Source of the DNA: Candidula unifasciata
Taxonomy: Eukaryota > Mollusca > Gastropoda > Stylommatophora > Geomitridae
Assembly: GCA_905116865.2 (NCBI GenBank)
Contig: CAJHNH020006590.1
Location: 230,001 to 294,000, forward strand
DNA: 64,000 nt
Direction of reading: 5' to 3'
Shown: in pieces, positions 45,366 through 56,454 of the stretch
Numbering within the stretch: position 1 is the stretch's first letter
Layout of the letters: every line of letters begins with the position of its first letter
The notes under the pieces: generated by a model
The model's input: only the letters and a program-made list of their open reading frames with translations
What the model was told of the DNA's origin: nothing
Database searches by the model: none
Made by a program: the position numbers and the translations under genes

Positions 45366-45466
45366 TTCTAGACGTAAATTTGCCTAGAAAAACCACACAA
45401 CAGTCAGGGTCTGTTAGGGGTTGGTTCTGCAACGCCCTGTAAAAGATACGCAACTAATCTTTTAAC
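45366..45466 (+). mobile_element. SINE family D 3' fragment
   Basis: 'gacgtaaatttgcctagaaa', 'ggggttggttctgcaacgcc' and 'agatacgcaactaatctttt' match the last 100 bases of the complete copy at 31808-32032. Confidence 0.85.
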
Positions 45467-46084
45467 CAGACTTCATGGAAATGAATTCTATGGCAATATC
45501 ACTAAAGCCAAGCTTTGTTCAGCTCAGTCGTCCCCCATGTGGATTGCAATTTTTCGTTTTTTTTAAGCCCCACACTGGCTTTTGCTGGGAGCTCTGAATA
45601 TAGCCAAGCCATAAATATGGCCTAACGGCTGAAAGGGATTTCTGGGACCTCTTTACGGGTGATCCTCATTCGTATGGTGGCACTTTGTGCCACAGGGTGT
45701 TTATCGTTTGTGTGATATCCTGGTGGGGTACAACAAGGGAGAGAAAGAGAAAGATGCCGAGCTTTGGGGAAAACTTAACAAAGTCTAACGAATCAAGAGG
45801 TTATGAAAATACACGTGTGTTGGAAACAGCAGACACTATGAAATTCCTAATGCAGGGTGTATTTTTAGTGACTGTATTTTTTTTAAAAATATTATTATTA
45901 TTGAAAATATATCCGTTCCTATTTTTGAAATCACTGTCTGTGGAGTTAATACAATATATACTGCTATAGTAATGCTGGAGAATGCTCAGAAAGTATGTAC
46001 ACTGGCTATCCACCTTCCACCAAACATGTCTACGTAGAATTATCAATTTTTTGGGGGGCCAGATACAATCACAAACACTAAACT

Positions 46085-46380
46085 ATTTCAAGTTACAAAC
46101 CAAGAAAATCTAGACAGTATGATAACCAAGAGAAGATGGAAATGGCTTGGTCACGTTATGAAAATGAATCCCCATATGCCTGCCAAAATAGCTCTCACAT
46201 GGATGCCTGGGGGAAAGAGAAAGAAGATGCGGCAAAAAACAACACAAAGACAAACGATGGAGAGTGACATGAGTGCGGCATCTCTGACAAGGCAAACTGC
46301 ACTGAAGATGGCACAAGACAGGAAAGCATGGAAAGTCCTCTCTGAAGCAGCATGTGCCACTGGGCATAAAGACAATTGAC
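46085..46380 (+). mobile_element. LINE RT C-terminal remnant
   Basis: The plus strand reads MITKRRWKWLGHVMKMNPHM, PAKIALTWMPGGKRKKMR and AQDRKAWKVLSEAACATGHK, the standard ending of a LINE reverse transcriptase. It is sense-oriented within the receptor intron. Confidence 0.85.
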
Positions 46381-46811
46381 GATTGATGATACTGCTATAG
46401 TGTGTCTCATTTTAGGTAGTTTCCCACAGTTCAGCTCTATTTGCAATCGATTCTACTGGTTAAACTGCTAACAGTATTAGGATGAGGCACATGAGTATCA
46501 GGAAATTATACACAAATGTAATTACAGTGCGCAAATAATTTTCAAAAAGTCTACAGTCATCAAACATACACAATGCGTATAAGGTCTCTATGCGGAAGAC
46601 AAATGGAGGCTAATAAACACATAGAGAAGATAAGCAATGCTAGAGATAAAAAAGGTGGTGAGAATATGGCAATGAGCATCCCGCACGGACGACCCAAGGC
46701 CAGTTAGTTGTGAATTGTTTTTTTTTTTTTTTTTCTCTTTGTGGAATAAAAAGCAGAAAAATGATAAGCAAGGACAGCTAAGCCACAGACGCCGACATTT
46801 ACCATTTAGAC

Positions 46812-47341
46812 CAGTGTTCTCCAAACAGTTTTAGGTCACGCTGCCCCCTCCCTCTCTCCAAGTATGGGGCAAAACCCCCACACCCTCTTTAGTATATTGT
46901 ATGACACCTCCCCCTACCCATGTATAGGACAAGACCGCCACGCCCACTTGCGTATACTGTATGACCCCCCCCCCCCCCCCCTTCCTCTCCCAAACACAAT
47001 AACATGTGATTAAAATGAAGAGGACAGCAAATTCTGCAACAAGCAAAACAGAAAGTATGGAGATGTGTTTTCGTCAGAATGTGTTCTGAATCTATAATTA
47101 AATGCTCGTGCTATCACATTACAAACTGCTCATGAAAACAACATGTTCTTGTCGTTTTTTTAATAAACAGTTTCAAAAATATTGTATTTATTATACCGAA
47201 ACTGAAACAGAATGTTAGTATAACGGATTACGACAAGCACTAATGAACTCATTTTCAGAATTGCTGGATGGACACCCCCCCCCCCCCCCCCCCCCCCGGT
47301 CTATGAAATCACCTTGCGCGCCCTGAGGTTGCAGACTACTG
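46812..47341. mobile_element. Non-autonomous hAT element C in the GPCR intron
   Basis: The left end CAGTGTTCTCCAAACAG and inverted right end CAGTAGTCTGCAACCTC form imperfect terminal inverted repeats. The flanks ATTTAGAC (46804-46811) and ATTCAGAC (47342-47349) are an 8-bp target duplication with one mismatch. The left third holds about three diverged repeats of 50-60 bp ending TATACTGTATGACCCCCC, and a 23-base C-run lies near the right end (47275-47297). No transposase is seen. Confidence 0.85.
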
Positions 47342-47381
47342 ATTCAGACAGTACTTTGTAGAGTCTAAGCTCATTTTTAGG

Positions 47382-47477
<96 letters not shown>
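47382..47477. repeat. (TA)n microsatellite
   Basis: About 96 bp of TA with one CA interruption, just outside hAT element C. Confidence 0.93.
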
Positions 47478-47479
<2 letters not shown>

Positions 47480-47602
47480 CTCCACATAGTCATCATCACA
47501 CTTGCATTAAGCCTTAATCAGTCTTCTTCTTTCGACTTTTATCTCCCAATGCCTAAGCCAAGTCACATCAAGCCCTTTTGTACTCTTCTTCATGAATAAC
47601 AT

Positions 47603-47815
47603 CATGTCGGTGTCTGTGGCTTAGGGGTTGCACTTCCGAGATACATTGTTATATTCCAACTGAGGACGATTTGGTAGCGGACCGCTTTACATTGATTTCG
47701 ACAACGGTATGGAGAGCCGACCATTCATATAAACTAATGAACGTAAAATTACAACCTTAAAAAAAAAAAGTGGGTGTGGTTTTTGCAACGTCCTGTAAAG
47801 GATATATAACTAACA
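47603..47815 (+). mobile_element. SINE family D, full-length but diverged copy
   Basis: The head 'gtcggtgtctgtggcttagg' and 'aatttcgacaacgg'-like block ('gatttcgacaacggtatgga') are followed by 'gaacgtaaaattaca' and the 3' end 'gcaacgtcctgtaaaggata'. The B box is decayed. Confidence 0.75.
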
Positions 47816-47959
47816 CGGACTGCTGAATATAGCAGCTTCCTGCAGGGTATAAGATAACCAGGCTCACCAGGCCGATCCTTCCTGGTCGTCACTAACAACA
47901 AGTGTGGTAGGTTACAATGTAGCTATTGTTTGTTTTTCTTTGTGGGTCCCAGTAAGGCA

Positions 47960-48245
47960 TGGCTACGTTAAGACAAGGTGACGCAGTAAAATACAGACCT
48001 TGGTAATAGATTACTCAACCCCATACTGGCGCTGGTAAGACAGGGCCCTGGTAATTTTATGAGTTCCGGTTTGATTCGGCCCTGCTAAGACAAGACACAG
48101 CCCTGTTAAGACAACACACGGTCCCGATAACACAAGACACGGTCCCGCTAAGACATGGTCCTGCTAAGACAAGGCCCCACTAACACAAGACACGGCCCCA
48201 CTAAGACAACACAAGACCCTGATAAGAAACGAGATCCGGTAAGAG
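47960..48245. repeat. Degenerate minisatellite of about 20 bp
   Basis: Units like GGTCCCGCTAAGACAAGACA recur more than ten times with length variation, best preserved at about 48080-48215. It lies some 340 bp upstream of exon 2. Confidence 0.8.
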
Positions 48246-48588
48246 ACGGGAGACGAAAGCCATATGGCTTGTTTGTTCCTTGCAGAGCGGTTGCTCGACA
48301 GCTGACAGCTTCGCAATAACCAAGAGACCCTACAGCTGAAATGACAAGGAACACTTACACAAGCCCGAAATGGAATTCAGAACCATCAGGGCACGAGGCA
48401 AGTGGTTTAACTACTTCGACATGGAGACCACCAATCAAGTTTATATGAAGTAACAATTACTACGTTATTATCCAGGGAAAGATTTTTTGTTCAAAGTATT
48501 TAAAGGATGATTAGCTTAACATGTATAATATATATTCTCAACGGCTACAACATGACATATATTACATTTTATGTGATATCCATTTCAG

Positions 48589-49423
48589 ATACGTCATGAA
48601 CAATGTCTTCATCACATGCACTGGATGGCTGACTGTTGCCGTCACTACTGAACGGTTCATCTCCTTGCGCTTCATGTTCCACCCTCGTCTTGTGTGCACA
48701 ATCCCCCGCGCCAGGCTGGCCATCATCGTCATCTTCATCCTATCCTTCACCTTCCACTTTTCTAAATTTTTTGAGTATGTGCCGAACCCAGACCTCAAGT
48801 CCCCAGCAGCGCTGCTGACCACTGGCCTCGTCCACACACCGACCTACGAGACATATGTTCACATAGCTAACATAGCTCTGGCTGCCATCATCCCCGTCTT
48901 CCTGCTGATTGTTGCCAACTCTTTTTTAATCTACTTCCTGGCAACGCATCGACGACGCATGCTCCGCCATAAAGCTTCTGCTTCCGCCAACATGTCTTCT
49001 GTGGACATGCTACATATCAGCGCCATAGTTGTGGCTACAGTACTAGTCTTCATCGCCTGTCACTCGGTTGGTGTGCTCTTAGCTTTGACAATCGCATCCA
49101 AAGGGCGTCGCTGGGTCTTCATCCGACCTCCTTACATTGCTCTGAAACACATCAACACTGTGCTTGTGATGATCAACTCCAGCGTCAACTTTCTATTATA
49201 CTGTGCCATCAGCCGCAAATTTCGGAAGACCTTCATCAATATGTTCAGCAAACGACTCCATCGCAGAGACACCTGGACATCAGCAATGCCGCTCAGCGAG
49301 AACAGCACGGGGAATACAGGCACACTACCACGAGCTACCAATGGCAAAGTCTATACGTCCTCATCGATGTCGTCGAATGGATCAGCGCACAGTGGTTACG
49401 GTCCTACCAGGGCTGATGTCTGA
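48589..49423 (+). CDS. Rhodopsin-class GPCR, FMRFamide-receptor-like, exon 2
   Basis: This exon completes codon 133 and encodes residues 134-410, ending with TGA at 49421-49423. TM3 (about 131-153) ends in ERF (154-156) instead of DRY. TM4 (about 174-194) runs into KFFEYV, recalling the RFFEY signature of FMRFamide receptors. TM5 (about 222-249) carries P235. TM6 (about 270-299) has CHSV (290-293) where CWxP is usual. TM7 (about 314-338) has NFLLY (333-337) in place of NPxxY, followed by SRKFRKTF as helix 8. The C-tail (353-410) is rich in serine and threonine. The second extracellular loop (197-221) has no cysteine, matching the missing TM3 cysteine. The gene looks intact, but expression is unknown. 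Other related molluscan orphan or chemosensory receptors are possible. Confidence 0.92.
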
Positions 49424-49605
49424 GTTCCTTTTAATAAGTTGTTGATATGAAATAGAGAAACAACTAGCGAGCAATCCGTCATAGACTAGTGCATATATGG
49501 ATAAGATGATCCGCTATGTATCCCCACATAATCGCATGTGACAGTATGGATACAAGGAACTAGCAAAAAAGAAAGATCCACAGGATCTTACAACATAATT
49601 TTTTT

Positions 49606-49611
49606 AATAAA
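49606..49611 (+). promoter_or_regulatory. Candidate polyadenylation signal
   Basis: AATAAA lies 183 bases after the receptor stop codon. It is the nearest canonical signal, and it is only a candidate because the area is AT-rich. Confidence 0.5.
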
Positions 49612-50585
49612 CATTTTACAAGCATAGTAAATTAGCTAAAAGAAAATATGTACGTAAACGAAATTGTATTACAGTTGTAGAAATAGTAGGGTGAAAACAA
49701 TAGGTGCAGGTTCCTGGAGCTTTTTTTTTTTTTTTTCATAGTATGAAAAGTTGCCAGTATATGCTGTTTCAGATCACAAATGATCGCCCACGCCCTTTGG
49801 CTGGACACTTAATATTTAATGTAAAAGTAAGAAACAGAGCAGTACTTTGAAAAGCAAGAAATAAGAAAGAAATGCCGAACTAGAATCGAAGTTATATAAT
49901 TAAGTTAGGCACAAAGAAACAAATGACTAGAATGAAGATCGTGCTTTGGGCACAGGCAGAAGGCAAATGGGAGAGTATGACAACTTATAAGACAAAATAC
50001 ATAAAGACAAACACGGGATTTGGGTAAAAAGAATACAGCACAGTGGAAAAGGCAGAGAATGTCAGACTGTTGCAGCAGACCAGGTGTCTGAAGAAGTCAA
50101 CCAATTATCTTGGAAGTAAACAGTAAAGATACAGTTATACACGACAGAAATGAGGTCATATGTAGAACAAAAAGCAAACATCAGATATGCATAGGGTTCT
50201 GATCACACTGTGCAGGGACTGGCCTGTGGGCTCTGCACAAGTAGCAGTTCCACGAATGATTCATGACAATTCTCGTCCAGATGATGTGATAATCTATACA
50301 ACAGATGGCTCTGCATTGAGAGGCAGGTGAAGCTCATGGCGGTTCTAAGCAAAACTGAATGGACGTCGTGTAGTGTAACAAAGCCTAGCATTTAATACCA
50401 CAACATCTAGTTAGAGAATGGAGGTGATGGGCAGTCACTGCAGCTTTTTGCTGGCTTCAGAATCAGCTGTACACACATGTCGTAATTGTAACTGACTCAC
50501 AGAGCATGTGGAGAAAGGTGGAGTCCAGTATGCTCCGTGAAGAGTGGCAAGCATCGCTTCAGAGGTTCTGGGTAGTTAGCCTTAT
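49612..50585. other. Downstream flank of the receptor gene
   Basis: No second gene is recognised. A poly-T run lies at about 49722-49737. Confidence 0.4.
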
Positions 50586-50930
50586 TTGGATATTTTCCCT
50601 GGATATTTTGGTGTATTAAGGAATGGACAGGCAGATAGACTGGTTGGTTCTGTTCAACTTGGTGGTGAACTGGTGCACAACAAGCTAGATGTTGTTTGGG
50701 GGCGAGCGAACGATGCGGAAGCACAGAAAGATCATCACTGTCTACAGAGAATGGTACTGCAAGGAGTGACCAGGGGGATCTGGTCGACAATCAGCACTCA
50801 CGAGAAATGTGAAACGGATATACCATCAGATGCTGTTGTTAAAACTGGAACTCTGTGCTTGCTGCTGAAGATGGGGACACATCGCATATGGAAATGTCCA
50901 GGGTGCTGTGATGTTGATTCTTAATTAAGT
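50586..50930 (+). mobile_element. LINE RNase H-domain remnant, copy 1
   Basis: The plus strand reads PGYFGVLRNGQADRLVGSVQ, LGGELVHNKLD, CLQRMVLQGVTRGIW, SDAVVKTGTLCLLLKMGTHR and IWKCPGCCDVDS. This is a decayed form of the RNase H C-terminal block and Cys-rich tail of some LINE ORF2 proteins (normally GHxGxxGNExAD and LWxCPxC). 3'-UTR-like sequence follows to about 51260. Confidence 0.8.
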
Positions 50931-51599
50931 ATTATGTAGAGCATCATGGAATTGTGATGCTGGGAAAACCTCTCAAAGTAAAGTGGTCTGCTGCCAAATC
51001 TCCCACAGCTAGAAACTCACTTTTGAGATTACATGCCTGTGGAAATCATCCAATTTAAACATCCCAGATCGTGTGAGAATTGATGCTATCAGATCGGATG
51101 TCTGAGACAAGTTCATGTGCCAAACACATTGACAAACACAACATCAAACTGCTCCAGGATCTGGTTAGAATGAAACAACATCACTTACCAACACAGACAC
51201 TACCCAGACCTAAGAAGATCTTATATGAGAGCAAGAAGATGTCAAGGAGAATTGTGCATTAATCATACAAAAAAACAAATGAACATACAGGTAATGACAA
51301 TAGCTAGTGCCATCCATCGACAACTGCACCACCAATTATTCCTCCCCAAGATGCTTAACGGGATACTATGGTGATGACCAATCTCAATCCTGAGGCAGCA
51401 AACACAAAACAGCATCTAGCTAATGAAATCAAATCAACCATGCGGAGTAAAAGATAGCATCGAGATTAAGGATCCATGTACAATGGTTGATGAATTAATA
51501 GACTATCACTAAGCCTTCTTGATGCAAGGAAAAGGAAAGGTGAAGAAAGGGCACAAAACTGGTCTAACGAGTCTGAAATATGCAGGTATTCTGTTTTAA

Positions 51600-51850
51600 T
51601 GACACGGTGTAAGTCTTGGGTACATTCATAACCAATTGCAATCCAAAGAGAATGGTGAAGCCAGGAGTGACCAGGTCTGACCAACGCTCAACACTCAGAG
51701 AAGGGCCGAGAGACGGACACACAATCAGATCGTCACTGGTACAATCAGAATTAAAACTCTGCTTTTCCTGCTGAAGACAGGGTTGAAGGACTTATGGGAA
51801 TATCTCGAGTGCCATTATGTCAGTTCTTAACTCATAACTCATTCCATGAC
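51600..51850 (+). mobile_element. LINE RNase H-domain remnant, copy 2
   Basis: 'gccaggagtgaccaggtctg', 'cagatcgtcactggtac', 'ttttcctgctgaagacaggg' and 'tggg aatatctcgagtgcc' (space added) align with copy 1 at 50760-50915, with frameshifts. Confidence 0.7.
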
Positions 51851-52269
51851 CTCAAGAAAAAAGTTGGAGATGTGGAGAGACAGATGAATATGTTGTGTTT
51901 CACGCACAACAAAAGCAAAAAATTTCAGATTTAGCAGACTATGGAAAGGAAAACTCAGGTAATGGGTATAGATTAAAAAAAAAAAGAAAAGACAACTGAA
52001 GTATTCTGGCCACAGTAAAAGACAAACTCTTTTTTTTTAAAGCGCACTCTAAGAGAAGGGGGTACGGGTGAAAGGCGGACAAGCAAAGAGGTAGACAGCG
52101 ATACAAGTGACAGAATAACAGCAAGAAATAGGCGAACTGCAGTCAATTAGTGTGTGCAACAAGGCAGATGGTACTGGAGATGGCAACTCTTATTGTGGAG
52201 ATAATACCTGATTGATGTATGTAGATTAGACATGAACCTATTGGCCCCTTTATGGGGTCATCGCCTGGC

Positions 52270-52600
52270 TGAATGATTCAATTCATTGTTTGCTAACATT
52301 CCTCTTCTTCTTCTTTGTCCTCTTCTTTTTTCTCCTCTTGTTGCTTCTTCTTCTCCTCCTCTTTTTTATTTTTCTTCTTGACTTCGCCTTTTACCGCTTT
52401 GAATCTCGAAAGAGATATAATGTTCTGCCTCTAGCTCTACTGGCAGCTTCAACCATAGATGCATCGTGCAGTTGTAAAGTTTCTCTGATGTCATCTTGTT
52501 TCTGGTTTTCCTACTGTGCTACATCTTCTCATCTTCTGCTAACACCCTTAAACTTGTCTTTAAGGAATCAACTTCACTGCACTGTGTTTATTCCACATAG
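52270..52600 (-). mobile_element. LINE family B 3' fragment with expanded GAA tail
   Basis: The minus-strand sequence matches the end of the 61227-62160 copy: in that copy the coding end is followed by 'cacagcggtaaaagaggaag' and GAAGAAG; here the inverse reads 'caaagcggtaaaaggcgaag' and then an approximately 80-bp interrupted GAA tract (52299-52380). RT residues are decayed. Confidence 0.8.
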
Positions 52601-52741
52601 TTCGGTCTATCCGCACGGCGGCACATAAAACACAAACGTCATATCACCAGCAACAATCTTCCAGACATAGCCATTAACATACAACCTAACAAACATAATT
52701 TAAAACAGTCATAGTGATGCAAGTGGCTTTACCAGTTATAA

Positions 52742-52939
52742 CAGTGGTTCTCAAACATCCTAATGCCGCGACCCTCTAATTCATTTCCCAACGTTGTGGT
52801 GACCCCCCAAACATACAATTATTTTTACTGCTACTTTATAACTTCAATAAATAAATGTTTTCCAGTAGTCTTAGGCTACCCTTTTTAAAGTGTCGTTCGA
52901 CCCCCAAAAGGGTCGCAACCCACAGGTTAAGAACCGCTG
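52742..52939. mobile_element. Short hAT element resembling SPIN/URR1-type MITEs
   Basis: The element starts CAGTGGTTCTCAAACATCCT and its inverted right end starts CAGCGGTTCTTAACCTGTGG. Internal landmarks are 'aatgccgcgaccctctaat', 'gttgtggtgaccccccaaac', 'agtagtcttaggctaccc' and 'cgttcgacccccaaaagggt'. From memory, these match the ends and body of the SPIN family of hAT MITEs in vertebrates. A clean 8-bp duplication is not visible (AGTTATAA left, AGTCAGAG right), so the copy is old or the flanks have mutated. Confidence 0.8.
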
Positions 52940-53149
52940 AGTCAGAGGAACTACTAATTCAATCATAATGCAGATAAAGTTTGTAGTAAGACAGCACTAT
53001 ATAGCACTCTACATTCACACGGCAAAGCAAGCTACACCAAAGTAATGATAGCTGTAGCATAAGGTGCCACCACCAGACAACTATTGCTGCACATGATTGA
53101 GCAACGTATCTCAGATGTGTTCCTGTACAACTGGCATAGAAAATGTGGC

Positions 53150-53215
53150 TCTCTGTGTCACTGAATTCTCTCCAGTGTCACTGAATTCTCCCAGGGTGTC
53201 ACTGAATTCTCCATG
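53150..53215. repeat. Short tandem repeat of about 20 bp, 3 units
   Basis: GTGTCACTGAATTCTC recurs three times beside a family B element. Confidence 0.85.
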
Positions 53216-53455
53216 TGTGGTTTTCAGTGCCCTATTTTTATACTGGGGGGGGGGGGGGGGGGGATAGACCCACTGCCTCCTTACAAGCATGTAATGAAAA
53301 GTGGCAGGTGTTTCCCTCAAAGCCAGAGCGCAAATGTCTGAGAGATTAAGAACTAACAGTCTGCATACAAACAAGCCATGTCTGTAAAACAGCAGCACAT
53401 GAAAAACTCGAGACCATGGTATAAGACCAAAGTCCAGGCTGCAGTCCTGGAGGGG
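53216..53455 (-). mobile_element. SINE-like family B copy with G-run
   Basis: A G-run at about 53246-53263 is followed by 'atagacccactgcctcctta', 'caagcatgtaatgaaaagtg', 'tgtttccctcaaagccagag', 'aagccatgtctgtaaaacag' and 'aagtccaggctgcag'. Confidence 0.8.
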
Positions 53456-54304
53456 GGGGGTGTTATATGTATATGATGCAATCATTGTTGGACGCGGTGA
53501 TGTACGGGGTCAACAAGTGAAAAAAAAAACCAGTAGAAACTTTGTTCTGTATGTTATTTCTATGTTATGTGTTTAAACCTATAGCTCCAGCAACAACCAA
53601 TGGTGAAACATAAGCATTCGCGAAATAAAAGAGAGAACCTCCAAAGCGCAAGGCAAACAGTTTAACTACTTTGTTACCAAGACCACACAGAGCATATGAA
53701 AATAAAGGCAACACATGATTAGAAACTGCTCACGGGCGTACACAGTCGCACAAACCACAGACAAATATACACTTTGCATACATACAAAAACAGACAAATC
53801 AGACGATGGAAGATAAATGTTTTCCTGTAAAGCTTTCAGGCCAAACAAACACTGACAATTCCCATATTGCAATGTTTCCAATTTGGCAGATGTCTGCAAT
53901 ACGGTGCATGTTCAAACAACAGTTCCGAACAAAAGATTAAACAGCAGATGATGCATGTGGCAATGTAACGACAGAAATGTCTGGCTTGGTGCAGCTGCCC
54001 TTTAGCAGAATTGCACCGATGATCCAAAGGCGAGCAAAATTAGACCAACATGTTCTTATTTTTATTTTATTCTTTGACATGAGCCAAATGTAACTTTTTG
54101 ACATTTTTCTTTGAAGTCGTGTATATAGTCCCACCATGGGAAAACGGTGTACAATGAAATTTCCAGCTATGGATTTGTTGTATTATCTGATATTAAACTA
54201 TAGGATCATTCACCTTAACATTGTTGTTATTTTTATGTTGTGTTCTTGTTTCCCTCTGGTGACCACGACAGACAGACCACATCATGAACTTTCTTTCTTT
54301 GTTC
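53456..54304. other. Unrecognised intergenic sequence
   Basis: No gene or repeat family is recognised. Confidence 0.35.
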
Positions 54305-54605
54305 TGTCTCACTGATATCAGATTGTAGAGTCGTGGTTTTCCGTATTTATCTTGGGCTTCTCGGGTGACTTAGGTGATAATTTTTTTCGTCTTTTTGCAG
54401 GTTTCAGCTACATTTTTTATCCGTCTCTTTCTTGGTTTTCCCATCGCATTCCTCCCTGACATTCTGCTGTAAAAAGTCTCATATGCAGTTTGGTCTGGCT
54501 GCATTCTCACTAGATAGCTGAACCATTTCATTCTTTGTCAATATAAACTAGACATGGTCTTATTCGTAATTCTGTCCCCTCTTGCGTAGTTAGTGACCTT
54601 GCAGA
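54305..54605 (-). mobile_element. LINE RT C-terminal remnant
   Basis: The minus strand reads QRMKWFSYLVRMQPDQTAYE, FYSRMSGRNAMGKPRKRRIK and NVAETCKK, similar in style to LINE family B (KQRMKWFGHLMRME...GKPRRRW). Confidence 0.75.
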
Positions 54606-55009
54606 GACAGCATATTTCACATGTTATTTTCTGTTCTAGTTACCTATTCATTCTCCATGTCTGACACTGATTGCATGAGTTAAGGACGAAGATGCTATTA
54701 ATCAATAGCTGTTTCGCTGGAAGGGAGACATCTGGGTGTCTAAGCAGTGGGGCTAACTGGTAGGTACCAGAACTTGACCTCTGTATAATAAAATTAAGTT
54801 ACCCTGAATATGATCACTAACCGAGCAGTGTTCAACATGGTATTCTTACCAACGCTATGTTTTTAGTGTCAAACATGGACACTGTCTTTCATCAAGAGAG
54901 CAATAAACAGTGACTCTGTAATCTACCATGCATATCATAAGAGGCAACTAAGGAGGTCTGGCATGAGACCGGCGACCTCCTCTCAACAAAAACTTCAGCT
55001 CAATGACTG

Positions 55010-55310
55010 ACAAGCCAACTGACTGGTTCTACACCACTGGGCGGTGAACTGGTGCACAACAAAGCAGAAATGATCAACACCCTTTGAGAACCCATGATTA
55101 GTGTGGAAGAGGGATCATCATGGTCTGGAAAGAATGAAGCAAAGAGGTGTGACCAGAGGATATGGTCAACACTCAGAGGAAAGGCAAGGTGGGCACATAA
55201 TTAGACAGCTACTGGCTTCACTGGATTTGGAACTGCAATAACTGCCGAAGATAGGAACAGATTAGAGGGAAACCCCCAAATATTGTAATGCTGGTTCATA
55301 ACTTAACCAA
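55010..55310 (+). mobile_element. LINE RNase H-domain remnant, copy 3
   Basis: 'ggcggtgaactggtgcacaa', 'aagaggtgtgaccagaggat', 'atggtcaacactcagagga' and 'gactagctactgg'-like blocks follow the same order as copies 1 and 2, all on the plus strand. Confidence 0.7.
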
Positions 55311-55344
55311 AGACTTACAATCCAATGGGAGGTGAAAGGTAGAA

Positions 55345-55935
55345 GAATAAGGCTAGGTGTTTTACTGTTATCCTGTCCTTTGCAGAACACTGCTCCAATC
55401 ACATCATGCTTAAAAGAAACTTGGTGCCATGCCAGCTCTTCTGCTTCAAGCACTTTCCTGCCCAGCGTATCTCATATATCCCGTGTTCATCTTTGTGCTG
55501 GTCAGCCTCTGTCCCTCTTACCCAATACAATGCCCCCTGGTACTGTTCTTTCTATTCTACCAAGGCACCTGATGTGGCCTTTTTCTTCCTTTTCTGCATT
55601 TGACATCAATCATGCTAAATAATGTGTCCCATTTGGGTCACATATAGGATTGTGCATTTAAGGTCGTCACCAGTCCCGCATAGCTTCTCTTGAAACGTGG
55701 CTCCCTTGGGCCAGATCCACAGTCTTTGCTGGGAGAAGTTAGGGCACTTGATGTGGCCAAAATATTTAATGTTCCAAGACAAGATCTTGTTTACAATCCA
55801 ATTTTCTTGATGTTTAGAATGTCAATTTTCTTTTAATCTTAATCTACAGAAGTTTAACAATCTTTCTATAGCATTTCAGCTCAAATGGGAAACAACTGGA
55901 CTGATGAAATGAGGAGGTGGAGAAGAAACCCTACG
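55345..55935 (-). mobile_element. LINE family A 3' fragment
   Basis: The minus strand reads EAEELAWHQVSFKHDVIGAV and FCKGQ, and farther upstream in the element matches 'gagctgaaatgctatagaaa' of the 56995-57810 copy. About 120 bp (around 55620-55745) do not match that copy and look like an insertion. Confidence 0.8.
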
Positions 55936-56454
55936 GTGAAGGCTGATAAGAGAGGCCAAAGGTGCTGTACTGATGAAACTGAAACAAATGCACAGGAAAG
56001 GATGCAATGGAAGAATAAACTGCGAGCTCTAGGTGACATTTAAGTAAACAAAAAGATGATAATCATGGAGATGTAGAATTTCGTTGTACAAATACACTAA
56101 AATTCTCACTGGCGCCAAGGAGTTTCTGGGCTGAGTTGAGACTCTTCTTGTATGCATGTATGGAGTGTTTTGTGTGGAATGAAAATTATTCCCTACATGC
56201 AAACAAACTTGAACAGAAGACAAATTCGATCAAAATAACATTTAACTTCTAACAATTTTAAATATGAAAAATGTTAATTCTATGTGGATTTAACAAATGT
56301 GTTTATAAAATAATGATTCTGTTACAGAGTAAGCGAAGTCATGAAAAAAAAATATAACAAGCATAAAATTGCTCATAAAAGAAAAAAAAATCAGAAACAG
56401 TTATATGAGCTCGGGTTCTCCGTATGTCTGTGAATATTGCACAATTAGCAATAA

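Larger units (their letters stand above)
44269..48588 (+). other. GPCR intron (4,320 bp, phase 2)
   Basis: The donor GTAAGC and acceptor CATTTCAG join CG to A, giving R133 and continuing VIR-YVMNN in frame at the start of TM3. The intron hosts a LINE zinc-finger remnant, SINE family A and D pieces, a LINE tail, a hAT element, TA arrays and a minisatellite, listed separately. Most of its length can be explained by insertions. Confidence 0.9.
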
